Assembly (NCBI RefSeq): GCF_023805255.1
Contig: NZ_JAMSCK010000001.1
Span: forward strand, 248,001-312,000
DNA from: Gramella jeungdoensis
GTDB lineage: Bacteria; Bacteroidota; Bacteroidia; Flavobacteriales; Flavobacteriaceae
Length of the DNA stretch: 64,000 nt
Reading direction: 5' to 3'
Position 1 is the stretch's first letter, and each line of letters begins with the position of its first letter. A model generated the notes under the pieces. It worked only from the letters and a program-made list of their open reading frames with translations, searched no databases and was not told the origin of the DNA. Shown piece by piece: positions 53,264 to 62,161 of the stretch. A program made the translations under genes and the position numbers.

Positions 53264-53557
53264 ATGGATCAATTAACGCAGTTTGCACCAATTATTTTAA
53301 TGTTTGTGGTGGTGTATTTTTTTATGATACGCCCACAAATGAAAAAAGCTAAACAGGAAAAGAATTTTGCCGCAGAACTTAAAAAAGGAGACCGCATAGT
53401 AACAAAGAGCGGAATGCATGGTAAGATTGTAGATTTTAGCGAAAAAAATAATGCGGTGATCATAGAAACCGGAGCAGGAAAAATTACATTCGACCGCTCA
53501 TCAATTTCGATGGAATTGAGCAAAAAACTGAATGAACCTGTAAAGGATAAAAAATAA
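53264..53557 (+). CDS. yajC: Preprotein translocase accessory subunit YajC
   Basis: A 97-residue protein with a single N-terminal membrane helix (IILMFVVVYFFMIRPQMKKAKQE) and a C-terminal KGDRIVTKSGMHGKIVDF SH3-like domain. It associates with SecDF in protein export. Eight bases separate it from the upstream DUF1573 gene, and a terminator follows. Confidence 0.93.
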   Translation: MDQLTQFAPIILMFVVVYFFMIRPQMKKAKQEKNFAAELKKGDRIVTKSGMHGKIVDFSEKNNAVIIETGAGKITFDRSSISMELSKKLNEPVKDKK

Positions 53558-53573
53558 AGACAACAGTTTTTAA

Positions 53574-53606
53574 TAAAAAAAGCAGCTTTTTCAAGCTGCT
53601 TTTTTT
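53574..53606. terminator. Rho-independent terminator after yajC
   Basis: AAAAAAAGCAGCTT and AAGCTGCTTTTTT form a stem with a 4-base loop and a T-run. It can serve both the convergent yajC and YdeI-like genes. Confidence 0.9.
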
Positions 53607-53609
53607 ATT

Positions 53610-54203
53610 CTAACAATTCTTGTATTTGTCGTTTAACCCAACCCCGTTTTTTATCATTGCGCTTATCTTTTCTAACCTGCTCAACTTTGTGGCTTCTCTT
53701 TTTGCTTCAGAAATATATTCAGCATATTCCCTTTGCCTGCCAGGTGTAAGCCTGTTGAAAGAATCCTTCAGTTCCTGGTCGTTATCCAGTGCGGTGCTCA
53801 GTTCTTCAGGAATAACCAGTTCTTTGTTAGTGTCTGGTTTTATTTCTTTACCCTCTTTCTGATTCTGGACTGCTTCTTTAATATAAGGTAGCAGTACTGA
53901 AGTTCTTACTTCATCGCCCTTTTTAAATCTTATTTGTCTTAGCGCCTTTGTTTTTCCTTCCTGAGCGTTTACAAGAAGTGAGGTATTTTCTTTAAGTAAT
54001 GCTCCATTGAAGAACCATAGGCCATAATGATTTTTAAAAGCTCCGATTCCAACCACGTTCTTGCCATCCAGGGTATAGACGGGTGAACCCCATTTTATCT
54101 CAGGCTTAAGTTCGGTGGTAAGGATCATTTCATGCAACTGTCTCAACTCCTCTTCCCAGTAAGAGTGACAGTTAATATATTCTTCTACGTTCTTGACTGG
54201 CAT
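53610..54203 (-). CDS. YdeI/OmdA-type protein (DUF1801 + YdeI domain)
   Basis: A 197-residue protein. The N-terminal part (ELRQLHEMILTTELKPEIKWGSPVYTLDGKNVVGIGAFKNHYGLWFF) is a DUF1801-like domain, and the C-terminal part (IPEELSTALDNDQELKDSFNRLTPGRQREYAEYISEAKREATKLSRLEKI) is the YdeI/OmpD-associated domain. The function is unclear; related proteins are linked to bacterial stress tolerance. It sits 10 bases downstream of pepT. Confidence 0.85.
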   Translation of the reverse strand: MPVKNVEEYINCHSYWEEELRQLHEMILTTELKPEIKWGSPVYTLDGKNVVGIGAFKNHYGLWFFNGALLKENTSLLVNAQEGKTKALRQIRFKKGDEVRTSVLLPYIKEAVQNQKEGKEIKPDTNKELVIPEELSTALDNDQELKDSFNRLTPGRQREYAEYISEAKREATKLSRLEKISAMIKNGVGLNDKYKNC

Positions 54204-54212
54204 AGCTTAAAA

Positions 54213-55460
54213 TTAAGATTCCTCGTATTTCTTGGCAGTAAGTTCGGCCAGTTTAACGATAACTTCGGCTGCTTTCTGCATACTCTCTACAGGTACATAC
54301 TCATATTTCCCATGAAAATTATGTCCTCCTGCGAATATGTTTGGACAGGGCAAACCTTTGAAGCTCAATTGTGCACCATCGGTTCCTCCTCTAATAGGCT
54401 TGATTATAGGTTTTACGTTTACCTCTTCCATAGCCTTTTGGGCCAGTTCCACAATATGCATTACAGGTTCAACCTTTTCCCGCATATTGTAATACTGGTC
54501 TGTGATCTCAATGCTTATGCATTCTCTTTCATACTGGGAACAAATCTCACTAACAAGGTCCTGCATCACCTGTTTGCGGGCTTCAAAATGTTCCTTTTCA
54601 TGATCTCTAATGATATACTCCAGAACGGTTTCCTCTACATCTCCCTTAATACTGGTTAGATGAAAGAAACCCTGCCTGCCTTCAGTATGCTCGGGAGTTT
54701 CCAGTCTCGGTAAGGAGTTGATAAAATCCTGGGCGATATACATACTGTTCACCATTTTATCTTTGGCGTAACCCGGATGTACACTTTTACCTTCCACTCG
54801 TACAACTGCCTGTGCCGCGTTGAAATTTTCATATTCAAGTTCTCCTATTTGGCTGCCATCCATGGTATAGGCCCATTCTGCACCAAACTTCTGAACATCG
54901 AATTTATGTGCACCCCTTCCTATTTCTTCATCAGGGGTGAAGCAGATCCTTATTTTTCCATGCGGAATATCTGGATTGTCAACGAGGTACTGCATGGCAG
55001 TCATGATCTCAGTAATCCCGGCTTTATCATCGGCACCTAAAAGAGTAGTGCCATCTGTAGTGATAAGGGTCTGGCCTTTATACTGAAGCAGGTCTTCAAA
55101 ATAATCTGGCGAAAGCACTATATGCCTGTCCTTGTTTAAGACGATATCCTTGCCGTCATAATTCTCAATGATCTGCGGATTCACATTGGTTCCTGAAAAA
55201 TCTGGCGTTGTATCGAAATGTGAGACAAAACCTATCACGGGCACTTCGTGAGCCACATTGGCTGGCAGGGTGGCCATTACATAAGCATTGTCATCTATGG
55301 TGACATCTTCAAGGCCTATTTCTTTGAGTTCTTCAACCAGTTTATTGGCGAGATCCCATTGTTTTTCAGTGCTCGGCGTTGTGGAGCTTTTTGGATCACT
55401 CTGAGTATCGATCTTCACATAACTGAAGAACCTGTCAATTATATGTTGTTTATTGGTCAT
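54213..55460 (-). CDS. pepT: Tripeptide aminopeptidase (peptidase T)
   Basis: About 415 residues from the ATG at 55460 ([22 protein letters not shown]). The M20 zinc-peptidase motifs are present: [11 protein letters not shown] with the first metal His-Asp, [20 protein letters not shown] with the catalytic Glu, YTMDGS, and [13 protein letters not shown] near the C-terminus. It cleaves the N-terminal residue from tripeptides in the cytoplasm. An in-frame ATG at 55481 exists but adds residues outside the family pattern. Confidence 0.95.
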   Translation of the reverse strand: MTNKQHIIDRFFSYVKIDTQSDPKSSTTPSTEKQWDLANKLVEELKEIGLEDVTIDDNAYVMATLPANVAHEVPVIGFVSHFDTTPDFSGTNVNPQIIENYDGKDIVLNKDRHIVLSPDYFEDLLQYKGQTLITTDGTTLLGADDKAGITEIMTAMQYLVDNPDIPHGKIRICFTPDEEIGRGAHKFDVQKFGAEWAYTMDGSQIGELEYENFNAAQAVVRVEGKSVHPGYAKDKMVNSMYIAQDFINSLPRLETPEHTEGRQGFFHLTSIKGDVEETVLEYIIRDHEKEHFEARKQVMQDLVSEICSQYERECISIEITDQYYNMREKVEPVMHIVELAQKAMEEVNVKPIIKPIRGGTDGAQLSFKGLPCPNIFAGGHNFHGKYEYVPVESMQKAAEVIVKLAELTAKKYEES

Positions 55461-55638
55461 TATGGTTGGGTTTGACTTCAAAAATACATATATAGACTAC
55501 TGCTTCAAAACCTTTTAAGTTTTCATCAAGCAATTTTATTAATTATTTAAGGTCAGATGCAATTCGCCTGGTTTTATAATCGATAAATGGATGTGTTTAT
55601 TTAAGCCAATTTCATATAGACAATTTCCCAATTCATTT

Positions 55639-55646
55639 TATTTTTG
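55639..55646 (+). promoter_or_regulatory. -7 box of the pyrD promoter
   Basis: TATTTTTG ends 15 bases before the chosen pyrD ATG; the alternative upstream ATG at 55644 would lie inside this box and is therefore not used. Confidence 0.5.
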
Positions 55647-55661
55647 CACAAACCGTCCAGT

Positions 55662-56684
55662 ATGTATAAATCATTAATAAGGCCCGCACTTTTCAAATTC
55701 GATCCGGAAAAGGTCCATTATTTCACTTTTGATTTTTTAAGAAAATTTTGCAGGATGCCCGGTGCAGTTCCATTCTTAAGGTCCAAATTTCAGGTGGATG
55801 ATCCCCGACTGGAAAGAGAGATTTTCGGTCTTAAATTTAAGAATCCGGTTGGTCTGGCGGCAGGATTTGATAAGGATGCTAAGCTTTACAATGAACTTTC
55901 AGCTCTTGGCTTCGGGTTTATTGAAGTTGGAACGGTCACGCCTAAGCCCCAGCCCGGCAATGAAAAGAAAAGGCTTTTCAGGTTAAGGGAAGATTCGGCC
56001 ATCATCAATCGTATGGGCTTCAATAATGAAGGCGTTGAGCAGATGGTGGAGCGATTAAAGAAGAATAAAAATGTGATTATTGGGGGTAATATTGGGAAAA
56101 ATAAGATTACTCCTAATGAAAAAGCGGTAGATGACTATGTTTACAGTTTCGAGGCGCTCTTTAATCATGTGAATTATTTTGTGGTGAACGTAAGCTCGCC
56201 AAATACACCTAACCTAAGGGAGCTGCAGGACAAGGACCCGCTTAAAAATCTTCTGAATACCCTTCAGGAAAGAAATGCGGCAAAGGCCAATCCAAAGCCG
56301 ATATTACTAAAAATAGCGCCTGATCTTACAGATGATCAGCTGATGGATATTATTGAAATAGTCCAGGAAACAAAAATTGCGGGTGTCATTGCTACGAATA
56401 CTACTATTTCAAGAGAAGGTCTGAAATCTGAAAATAAGTATGAAACGGGCGGGCTTAGTGGTAAACCGCTGACTAAACGATCTACAGAGGTGATCAGGTT
56501 TCTTTCGGAGAAAAGCAATAACTCCTTTCCGATAATTGGTGTGGGAGGTATTCATTCAGCAGAAGATGCTATTGAAAAACTTGAGGCTGGTGCGAGCCTT
56601 GTGCAGCTCTATACCGGTTTTATTTACGAAGGTCCGGCACTGATCAGGGATATTAATCAAAAGATACTTGAAAAAGGCATTTAA
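55662..56684 (+). CDS. pyrD: Quinone-dependent dihydroorotate dehydrogenase (class 2)
   Basis: About 340 residues from the ATG at 55662. The N-terminus [19 protein letters not shown] is the membrane-associated helix of class 2 enzymes and aligns with E. coli PyrD. FMN and substrate motifs are [31 protein letters not shown], the catalytic Ser in [10 protein letters not shown], and GVGGI with the phosphate-binding end. It carries out the fourth step of pyrimidine synthesis at the inner membrane. Confidence 0.96.
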   Translation: MYKSLIRPALFKFDPEKVHYFTFDFLRKFCRMPGAVPFLRSKFQVDDPRLEREIFGLKFKNPVGLAAGFDKDAKLYNELSALGFGFIEVGTVTPKPQPGNEKKRLFRLREDSAIINRMGFNNEGVEQMVERLKKNKNVIIGGNIGKNKITPNEKAVDDYVYSFEALFNHVNYFVVNVSSPNTPNLRELQDKDPLKNLLNTLQERNAAKANPKPILLKIAPDLTDDQLMDIIEIVQETKIAGVIATNTTISREGLKSENKYETGGLSGKPLTKRSTEVIRFLSEKSNNSFPIIGVGGIHSAEDAIEKLEAGASLVQLYTGFIYEGPALIRDINQKILEKGI

Positions 56685-56697
56685 AATTGCTTAAAGA

Positions 56698-57312
56698 ATG
56701 CTTGATCAAATAATCCCTTTTCTAACGGCTTCCATACTTTTAACATTTTCACCGGGTCCGGACATCATTTACGTCCTTGTGAGGTCTATGGCGTATGGAT
56801 ATAAGCAGGGGGTGGTCACCGCACTCGGGCTGGTGAGTGGTATACTGATACATACCAGTCTAGTGGCTTTCGGAGTTTCGGCGGTCATCAAGCAGTCTGA
56901 AAATATATTTCTCATCATAAAGATATTCGGAGCTGCTTATCTTTTATATCTGGCCTGGCAGGTTTATAAAAGCGATCCCGAAATCGCTTTTTCTTCTGAA
57001 GGGATCAGGAACAAAGGTATGTTCAGTCTTTTTAAACAGGGCTTCGTGATGAACGTTCTCAATCCCAAGGTGAGCATCTTTTTTCTGGCATTCTTTCCCG
57101 GTTTTTTGTGGGAACCCGAGGGAAATACCGTGGCTCAGTTCTATACCCTGGGGGTTCTGTTCATGCTACAGGCTTTGATCATCTTCAGCCTGGTAGCCAT
57201 GATGGCCGATAAGATCTCGGTATTTATAAAATCTCATCCTAAATCTGGCTGGTTCCTCAAATGGATGCAGGTGGTGATCTTTATCCTGATCGCTATACTA
57301 ATCCTCCTTTAA
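56698..57312 (+). CDS. LysE family amino-acid exporter
   Basis: A 204-residue protein with six hydrophobic segments and the N-terminal LTFSPGPDIIYVLVRS motif of the LysE/RhtB family, followed by GLVSGILIHT. These proteins export amino acids or their analogues. It lies 13 bases after pyrD, likely co-transcribed by position alone; the substrate is unknown. Confidence 0.9.
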   Translation: MLDQIIPFLTASILLTFSPGPDIIYVLVRSMAYGYKQGVVTALGLVSGILIHTSLVAFGVSAVIKQSENIFLIIKIFGAAYLLYLAWQVYKSDPEIAFSSEGIRNKGMFSLFKQGFVMNVLNPKVSIFFLAFFPGFLWEPEGNTVAQFYTLGVLFMLQALIIFSLVAMMADKISVFIKSHPKSGWFLKWMQVVIFILIAILILL

Positions 57313-57421
57313 TACAGGGGTCTAAATCTCTTGAAGAATTAACGCCTAAACATCTTTCTAGCCAGCCAAAATTTAATATTATCAATAAATCCTTATTCTT
57401 TTTCAATTTTCCTTAAAATAC

Positions 57422-57429
57422 TATCTTTG
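57422..57429 (+). promoter_or_regulatory. -7 box immediately before the HMG-CoA lyase start codon
   Basis: TATCTTTG ends 5 bases before the ATG at 57435, so transcription would start at or next to the initiation codon, giving a leaderless or nearly leaderless message. Confidence 0.4.
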
Positions 57430-57434
57430 GGCGT

Positions 57435-58298
57435 ATGCGGAAAATCAAAATGATCGAATGTCCCAGGGATGCCATGCAGGGTATCAGGGAATTTATTCCA
57501 ACCGAGAAAAAGGCCCAGTACATACAGTCATTATTGCGTTGTGGATTTGACACCGTGGATTTTGGAAGTTTTGTATCTCCCAAGGCGATCCCGCAGATGA
57601 AAGACACGGCCCAGGTACTGGAGAAGCTTGATCTCTCAAAAACCTCAAGCAAACTTCTTGCTATTGTGGCCAATGTTCGCGGAGCGCAGGATGCCTCCCA
57701 ATTTGAGGAGATAGACTACCTTGGGTATCCATTCTCGATTTCCGAAAACTTTCAGATGCGTAACACACATAAGACCATTGCAGAATCGGTTGAGGTGTTA
57801 CAGGAAATCCTTAATATCGCCGATGGGAATGGTAAAGAGGTAGTTGCCTATCTGAGTATGGGATTTGGGAATCCTTATGGGGATCCGTGGAATGTTGAGA
57901 TAGTTGGAAGCTGGACAGAGAAACTATCAGCGATGGGAGTGAAGATATTATCACTTTCTGATACTGTTGGCTCCTCAACACCAGATATCATCGATTATCT
58001 TTTTTCCAATCTTATTCCGGAATATCCGAATATCGAATTTGGTGCTCACTTGCATACCACTCCTTCAAAATGGCATGAGAAGATAGATGCCGCGTTTAAG
58101 GCCGGGTGTTCCAGGTTTGACGGCGCCATCCAGGGATTTGGTGGCTGCCCTATGGCTAAGGATGAATTAACAGGAAATATGCCTTCAGAGAAGATGCTTT
58201 CTTATTTTAATTCTGCCAAGGCCGATGCTAATATAAAAATGACCAGTTTCGAGTCAGCTTATAACGAAGCATCCAAAATTTTCAATGTCTATCATTAA
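57435..58298 (+). CDS. Hydroxymethylglutaryl-CoA lyase
   Basis: A 287-residue TIM-barrel enzyme. IKMIECPRDAMQG carries the PRD motif with the metal-binding Asp, DFGSFVSPKAIPQM follows, HLHTTP contains the HxH metal pair, and GAIQGFGGCPMAKDELTGN holds the flexible loop with the catalytic Cys. It splits HMG-CoA to acetyl-CoA and acetoacetate in leucine degradation, which suits the leucine dehydrogenase about 6 kb upstream. Confidence 0.93.
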   Translation: MRKIKMIECPRDAMQGIREFIPTEKKAQYIQSLLRCGFDTVDFGSFVSPKAIPQMKDTAQVLEKLDLSKTSSKLLAIVANVRGAQDASQFEEIDYLGYPFSISENFQMRNTHKTIAESVEVLQEILNIADGNGKEVVAYLSMGFGNPYGDPWNVEIVGSWTEKLSAMGVKILSLSDTVGSSTPDIIDYLFSNLIPEYPNIEFGAHLHTTPSKWHEKIDAAFKAGCSRFDGAIQGFGGCPMAKDELTGNMPSEKMLSYFNSAKADANIKMTSFESAYNEASKIFNVYH

Positions 58299-58338
58299 TA
58301 GTATTTATGGGAAAGCATATTATTATATATAAATATTA

Positions 58339-58421
58339 TTTAAAATTAATCTAAATAAACTTGTTGTACCCAAAAGTGGACTGTATATTTGCCGGCAGAA
58401 ATTATTTTAAACCAGTCTAAA
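58339..58421 (+). promoter_or_regulatory. Promoter of the iron-type operon bracketed by two operator-like inverted repeats
   Basis: A -7 box TATATTTG at 58384-58391 has a TTG at 58364-58366. A first site has TTATTTA (58336-58342) and TAAATAA (58352-58358) as perfect arms. A second, TTTAAACCAGTCTAAA (58406-58421), is a near-palindrome of TTTAGAC halves with one mismatch. Both sites end in CTAAATAAAC. One lies just upstream of the promoter and one just downstream of the expected start of transcription, a typical layout for repression by a metal-sensing regulator. The regulator is not identified. Confidence 0.6.
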
Positions 58422-58429
58422 TAAACAAC

Positions 58430-59638
58430 ATGAAAAAGCAATTATTCGCTTTGGTTATTGGGGGATTAACCCTGGCATCCTGTTCTTCTGACGATGATTC
58501 AATAATAAAGGAAGGAGAAAACTCTGTAGAAATTCCTGACACTTATAATTTTGAGCGCGATGGTATGAGCACCGTTTCTTATAGCGGGCAAACTACCCGG
58601 CTTCAAATGTCTGCAGAACTTATAGGTAGTTTCAATGATTTTGATAATTCAACTGAAGCCCTTCTGTTAAATATGTTTTCTAACGATGGGAACCCTTTTT
58701 CGAAATCAGAACTTAACGAGTCGTCAAAAAATATTAAATCTAAGATAGCAGCCTCGAATCTTTATTTTTCAACGAATACTGTTGAAAGCAGTGAGATCAA
58801 AGCCGATTTTGAATCATATATCTCCACTCAGATGAATGAGGTTTATTCAAACCGAAACGAGGTTGCTGAAGCCGGGAAGGCGGGGCAGATCGCTGATGGT
58901 GATGGTTTTAGGTATGTAAACGCGAAAGGTCTGGAAATGAACCAGGCATTTGCGAAGGGTCTTATCGGGGCGCTACTCGTAGATCAAATGCTGAACAATT
59001 ATCTGTCTCAGCCTGTTCTTGATGAAGGCGAAAACCGGGCGAATAATGAAGCCGGTATAACCGAAGAAGGTAAGAACTACACTACCATGGAACATAAATG
59101 GGATGAAGCTTACGGATATTTGTATGGAGATCCATCGGTTCCTACAACAGATCCTAATTCGGTTCTTAATGAAAGCGAAGATCATTTGTTGTTCAACTAT
59201 CTTGGTAGAGTTGATGGAGATGATGATTTTTCAGGAATTGCTGAAGAAACCTTTGAAGCTTTTAAAACAGGGCGTGCTGCTATCGTTGCAGGAGATTATG
59301 AGCTCCGTGATGAGCAGGTAGCCATCATACGTGAGAATATTTCAAAAGTAATCGCGATAAGAGCCGTGCATTATCTTAAGGGAGGAAAGGCAGCTTTGGA
59401 AAGCCAGGAATATGGTGCTGCTTTCCATGAACTTTCTGAAGGTTTCGGATTCGTATATAGTTTAAGATTTACAAACGATCCTGCTACTGGAGCGCCATAT
59501 TTAACTAAATCCCAGGTAGACTCATTTAAAGAAGATCTGCTTGACGGTAATGGCTTCTGGGATGTAACTCCTGAAACACTGGATGCTATTTCAGAAGAGA
59601 TAGCTACCGCGTTTGGTTTTTCGGTAGAGGAAGCATAA
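58430..59638 (+). CDS. DUF4856 lipoprotein
   Basis: A 402-residue protein with a lipobox ending in LASCSSDDDS (Cys18), the Asp-rich start typical of surface lipoproteins in Bacteroidota. The DUF4856 family shows a helical domain with AFHELSEGFGFVYSLRF near residue 335, which resembles the GxHxxE-containing region of imelysin proteins. It is the first gene of the operon ahead of an imelysin-type gene. A role in binding iron or an iron complex is inference from context. Confidence 0.8.
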   Translation: MKKQLFALVIGGLTLASCSSDDDSIIKEGENSVEIPDTYNFERDGMSTVSYSGQTTRLQMSAELIGSFNDFDNSTEALLLNMFSNDGNPFSKSELNESSKNIKSKIAASNLYFSTNTVESSEIKADFESYISTQMNEVYSNRNEVAEAGKAGQIADGDGFRYVNAKGLEMNQAFAKGLIGALLVDQMLNNYLSQPVLDEGENRANNEAGITEEGKNYTTMEHKWDEAYGYLYGDPSVPTTDPNSVLNESEDHLLFNYLGRVDGDDDFSGIAEETFEAFKTGRAAIVAGDYELRDEQVAIIRENISKVIAIRAVHYLKGGKAALESQEYGAAFHELSEGFGFVYSLRFTNDPATGAPYLTKSQVDSFKEDLLDGNGFWDVTPETLDAISEEIATAFGFSVEEA

Positions 59639-59691
59639 TTAAAAAAATTAGCCGTAGCCATCAGGTTCCGGCTTTTTAAATTTTTTGGAAA

Positions 59692-60795
59692 ATGAAGAAG
59701 ATTTCAAGTTTTTTATTGGTATTAACATTAATTTTTTCAGCCTGTTCCTCTGACGATGGAGGTGGCGGGATAAATCCTGATAGTTTTGACCGTGAAGGCA
59801 TGCTTAAGAACTGGGCTGATAATATTATAGTTCCTGCTTTTGCAAACTTTAGCAACTCTACCCAGAGCCTGGAGGATAGGACAAATGCCTTCGTGACAGA
59901 CCCTTCAGAAGCAAACCTTGTAGAGCTAAGAGCTGCCTTTGAAACCGCTTACCTGGATTTTCAAACGGTGTCTATGTTCGAGGTTGGGAAAGCCATGGAG
60001 CTTAATTTCAGGAACTATCTTAATACCTATCCTGCCAATGTTTCTAATATTGAAAGCAAAATAGAAGCAGGAGACTATAATCTTACATTACCTTCAAGCT
60101 ATGCCGAGCAGGGTTTTCCAGCACTGGATTACCTTCTTTTCGGAGTAGCAGGAACCGATGCGGAGATCGTTTCGGTTTACAGTTCTGAAAAATACAAGAA
60201 CTACCTTATGGATGTGGCATCAAGGATTAATTCTCTTACAATTGATGTGAATGCTGCATGGCAGGGTGAGCTTAGGGATAATTTCGTAAGCAATACAAGC
60301 TCTTCAAGTACCGGATCTATTGATGTTTTTACGAATGATTATATCATGTACTTTGAGAAGTTCATAAGATCTGGAAAAATAGGTTATCCGGCTGGTGCCT
60401 TTACAGGTGATCCATTGCCTCAGAATGTTGAAGCTTATTATGCCGGCGATCTTTCCAAAAAACTATATATAAGAGCATTAGATAACTTCCAGGATTTCTT
60501 TAATGGGAAACACTTTGGAAGTAATGAGAGAGGCAAAAGCTACAGCCAGTACCTGGATTACATGGAAAGCATGAAAGAAAGTACTGAGCTTAGTTCTTTG
60601 ATCAATTCACAGCTAGATTTGATCCTGTCTCAGGCTGAAACTCTTGATACAAGCTTGAAATCGCAGGTAGAGACCAATAATACAAGCATGCTGGAAGCTT
60701 TTGATGAGCTTCAAAAAGCAGTTGTGTTACTGAAAGTTGACATGATCCAGGCACTTTATATAGGTATTGATTATGTAGATTCTGACGGTGACTAA
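59692..60795 (+). CDS. Imelysin-family lipoprotein
   Basis: A 367-residue protein with a lipobox Cys18 (FSACSSDDGG). It is helical, with the imelysin-type segment EQGFPALDYLLFG near residue 140 and repeated helical bundles (ELRAAFETAYLDFQTVSMFEVG). Imelysin proteins are iron-regulated lipoproteins in other bacteria, and their role is in iron acquisition. It lies 53 bases after the DUF4856 gene. Confidence 0.88.
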   Translation: MKKISSFLLVLTLIFSACSSDDGGGGINPDSFDREGMLKNWADNIIVPAFANFSNSTQSLEDRTNAFVTDPSEANLVELRAAFETAYLDFQTVSMFEVGKAMELNFRNYLNTYPANVSNIESKIEAGDYNLTLPSSYAEQGFPALDYLLFGVAGTDAEIVSVYSSEKYKNYLMDVASRINSLTIDVNAAWQGELRDNFVSNTSSSSTGSIDVFTNDYIMYFEKFIRSGKIGYPAGAFTGDPLPQNVEAYYAGDLSKKLYIRALDNFQDFFNGKHFGSNERGKSYSQYLDYMESMKESTELSSLINSQLDLILSQAETLDTSLKSQVETNNTSMLEAFDELQKAVVLLKVDMIQALYIGIDYVDSDGD

Positions 60796-60799
60796 ATTT

Positions 60800-62161
60800 A
60801 TGGGTCGTCTTGGCAGATATCTGAACTCTTATACGGAAGCCGCCCCGCTCGCGGTTTTTCGTTTGTTCTTTGGGATCATGATGTTTGCCAGTATAGTTAG
60901 ATTCTGGCTGAATGGCTGGATCGAGAAACTATACATAACTCCTAAATTTTTCTTTTCATATTATGGATTTGAATGGGTGAAACCGCTTGGGGGTTTCACC
61001 TATTTTATTTTCGTGATCTGCGGTATTTCTGCACTAATGGTAGCAATGGGGTACAAATACCGCCTTGCGATCATTACTTTCTTTCTAAGCTTTACTTATA
61101 TAGAATTGATGGATAAGACCACTTATCTAAATCATTATTACTTTATAAGTATCCTTAGTTTTCTAATGATCTTTTTACCCGCCTCAGCTTACTTTTCTTT
61201 AGACGCTCTTAAAGACCCGAATAAAATATTTCAAAAGATTCCCCGCTGGTGTGTTGATTCCGTCAAATTATTGCTCGGAATCGTCTATTTCTATGCAGGT
61301 CTTGCAAAGATCAATTCAGACTGGCTTTTCAGGGCGATGCCGTTGAAGATATGGCTTCCGGCTAATTATGATGTCCCGTTCCTTGGTGATCTGCTTCAGC
61401 AGCAGTGGATACATTATGCCTTTAGCTGGAGCGGCATGTTGTACGATCTTTTGATCCCCTTCTTTCTTTTATGGAGGCGAACAAGATTGGTGGCCTTTTT
61501 CTTTGTGATCATTTTTCATGTGCTAACAAGAGTATTATTCCCAATCGGGATGTTCCCTTATATAATGATCGTAAGCGCATTGATATTTTTTAGTCCCCAA
61601 ACTCATCACAGGATCCTTGAAGTGGTATCCGGAATTTTCAAAATAAATAAATCCAGGTTTGATAATGCAAGAAAGCTTGTTTTTGCTCCTTTAACCAGAA
61701 AAATAACCACCTCGGTGATCGCTATTTTTTTTATGATACAGATCCTGTTTCCCTGGCGCTATTTGTTGTATCCGGGGGAATTGTTCTGGACAGAGGAAGG
61801 CTTCCGCTTTTCATGGCGGGTCATGTTAATGGAGAAGGTGGGCTATGCACAGTTCAAGATCGTTGATGGCGAAACAGGCCGAAGGTTTTATGTGGATAAT
61901 TCAGATTTTCTTACTCCTTTCCAGGAAAAGCAAATGGCCTCCCAACCCGATTTTATTCTTGAATATGCTGAGTTTCTCGCCGATCATTTCAGAAAGGACG
62001 GGCATAAGAATATTGAGGTCTACGTAGAGAGTTATGTAGCACTTAATGGCCGGAAAAGCCGGCCATATATAGATCCTGAAGTCAATTTGCTTAATTTCGA
62101 CGATTCCTTCAGGCACAAAACATTTATTTTACCATTTGATGATGAGATTAAAGGTCTTTAG
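60800..62161 (+). CDS. HTTM-domain membrane protein (vitamin K-dependent gamma-carboxylase-like)
   Basis: About 453 residues from the ATG at 60800; a GTG at 60788 would overlap the imelysin stop by 8 bases and is the alternative. The N-terminal 300 residues carry about seven to eight hydrophobic segments of the HTTM type (APLAVFRLFFGIMMF, LNHYYFISILSFLMI, YFYAGLAKINSDWL). The soluble C-terminal part (about 310-453) ends in a beta-rich domain. Eukaryotic relatives gamma-carboxylate Glu residues; the bacterial function is unknown. Confidence 0.85.
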   Translation: MGRLGRYLNSYTEAAPLAVFRLFFGIMMFASIVRFWLNGWIEKLYITPKFFFSYYGFEWVKPLGGFTYFIFVICGISALMVAMGYKYRLAIITFFLSFTYIELMDKTTYLNHYYFISILSFLMIFLPASAYFSLDALKDPNKIFQKIPRWCVDSVKLLLGIVYFYAGLAKINSDWLFRAMPLKIWLPANYDVPFLGDLLQQQWIHYAFSWSGMLYDLLIPFFLLWRRTRLVAFFFVIIFHVLTRVLFPIGMFPYIMIVSALIFFSPQTHHRILEVVSGIFKINKSRFDNARKLVFAPLTRKITTSVIAIFFMIQILFPWRYLLYPGELFWTEEGFRFSWRVMLMEKVGYAQFKIVDGETGRRFYVDNSDFLTPFQEKQMASQPDFILEYAEFLADHFRKDGHKNIEVYVESYVALNGRKSRPYIDPEVNLLNFDDSFRHKTFILPFDDEIKGL

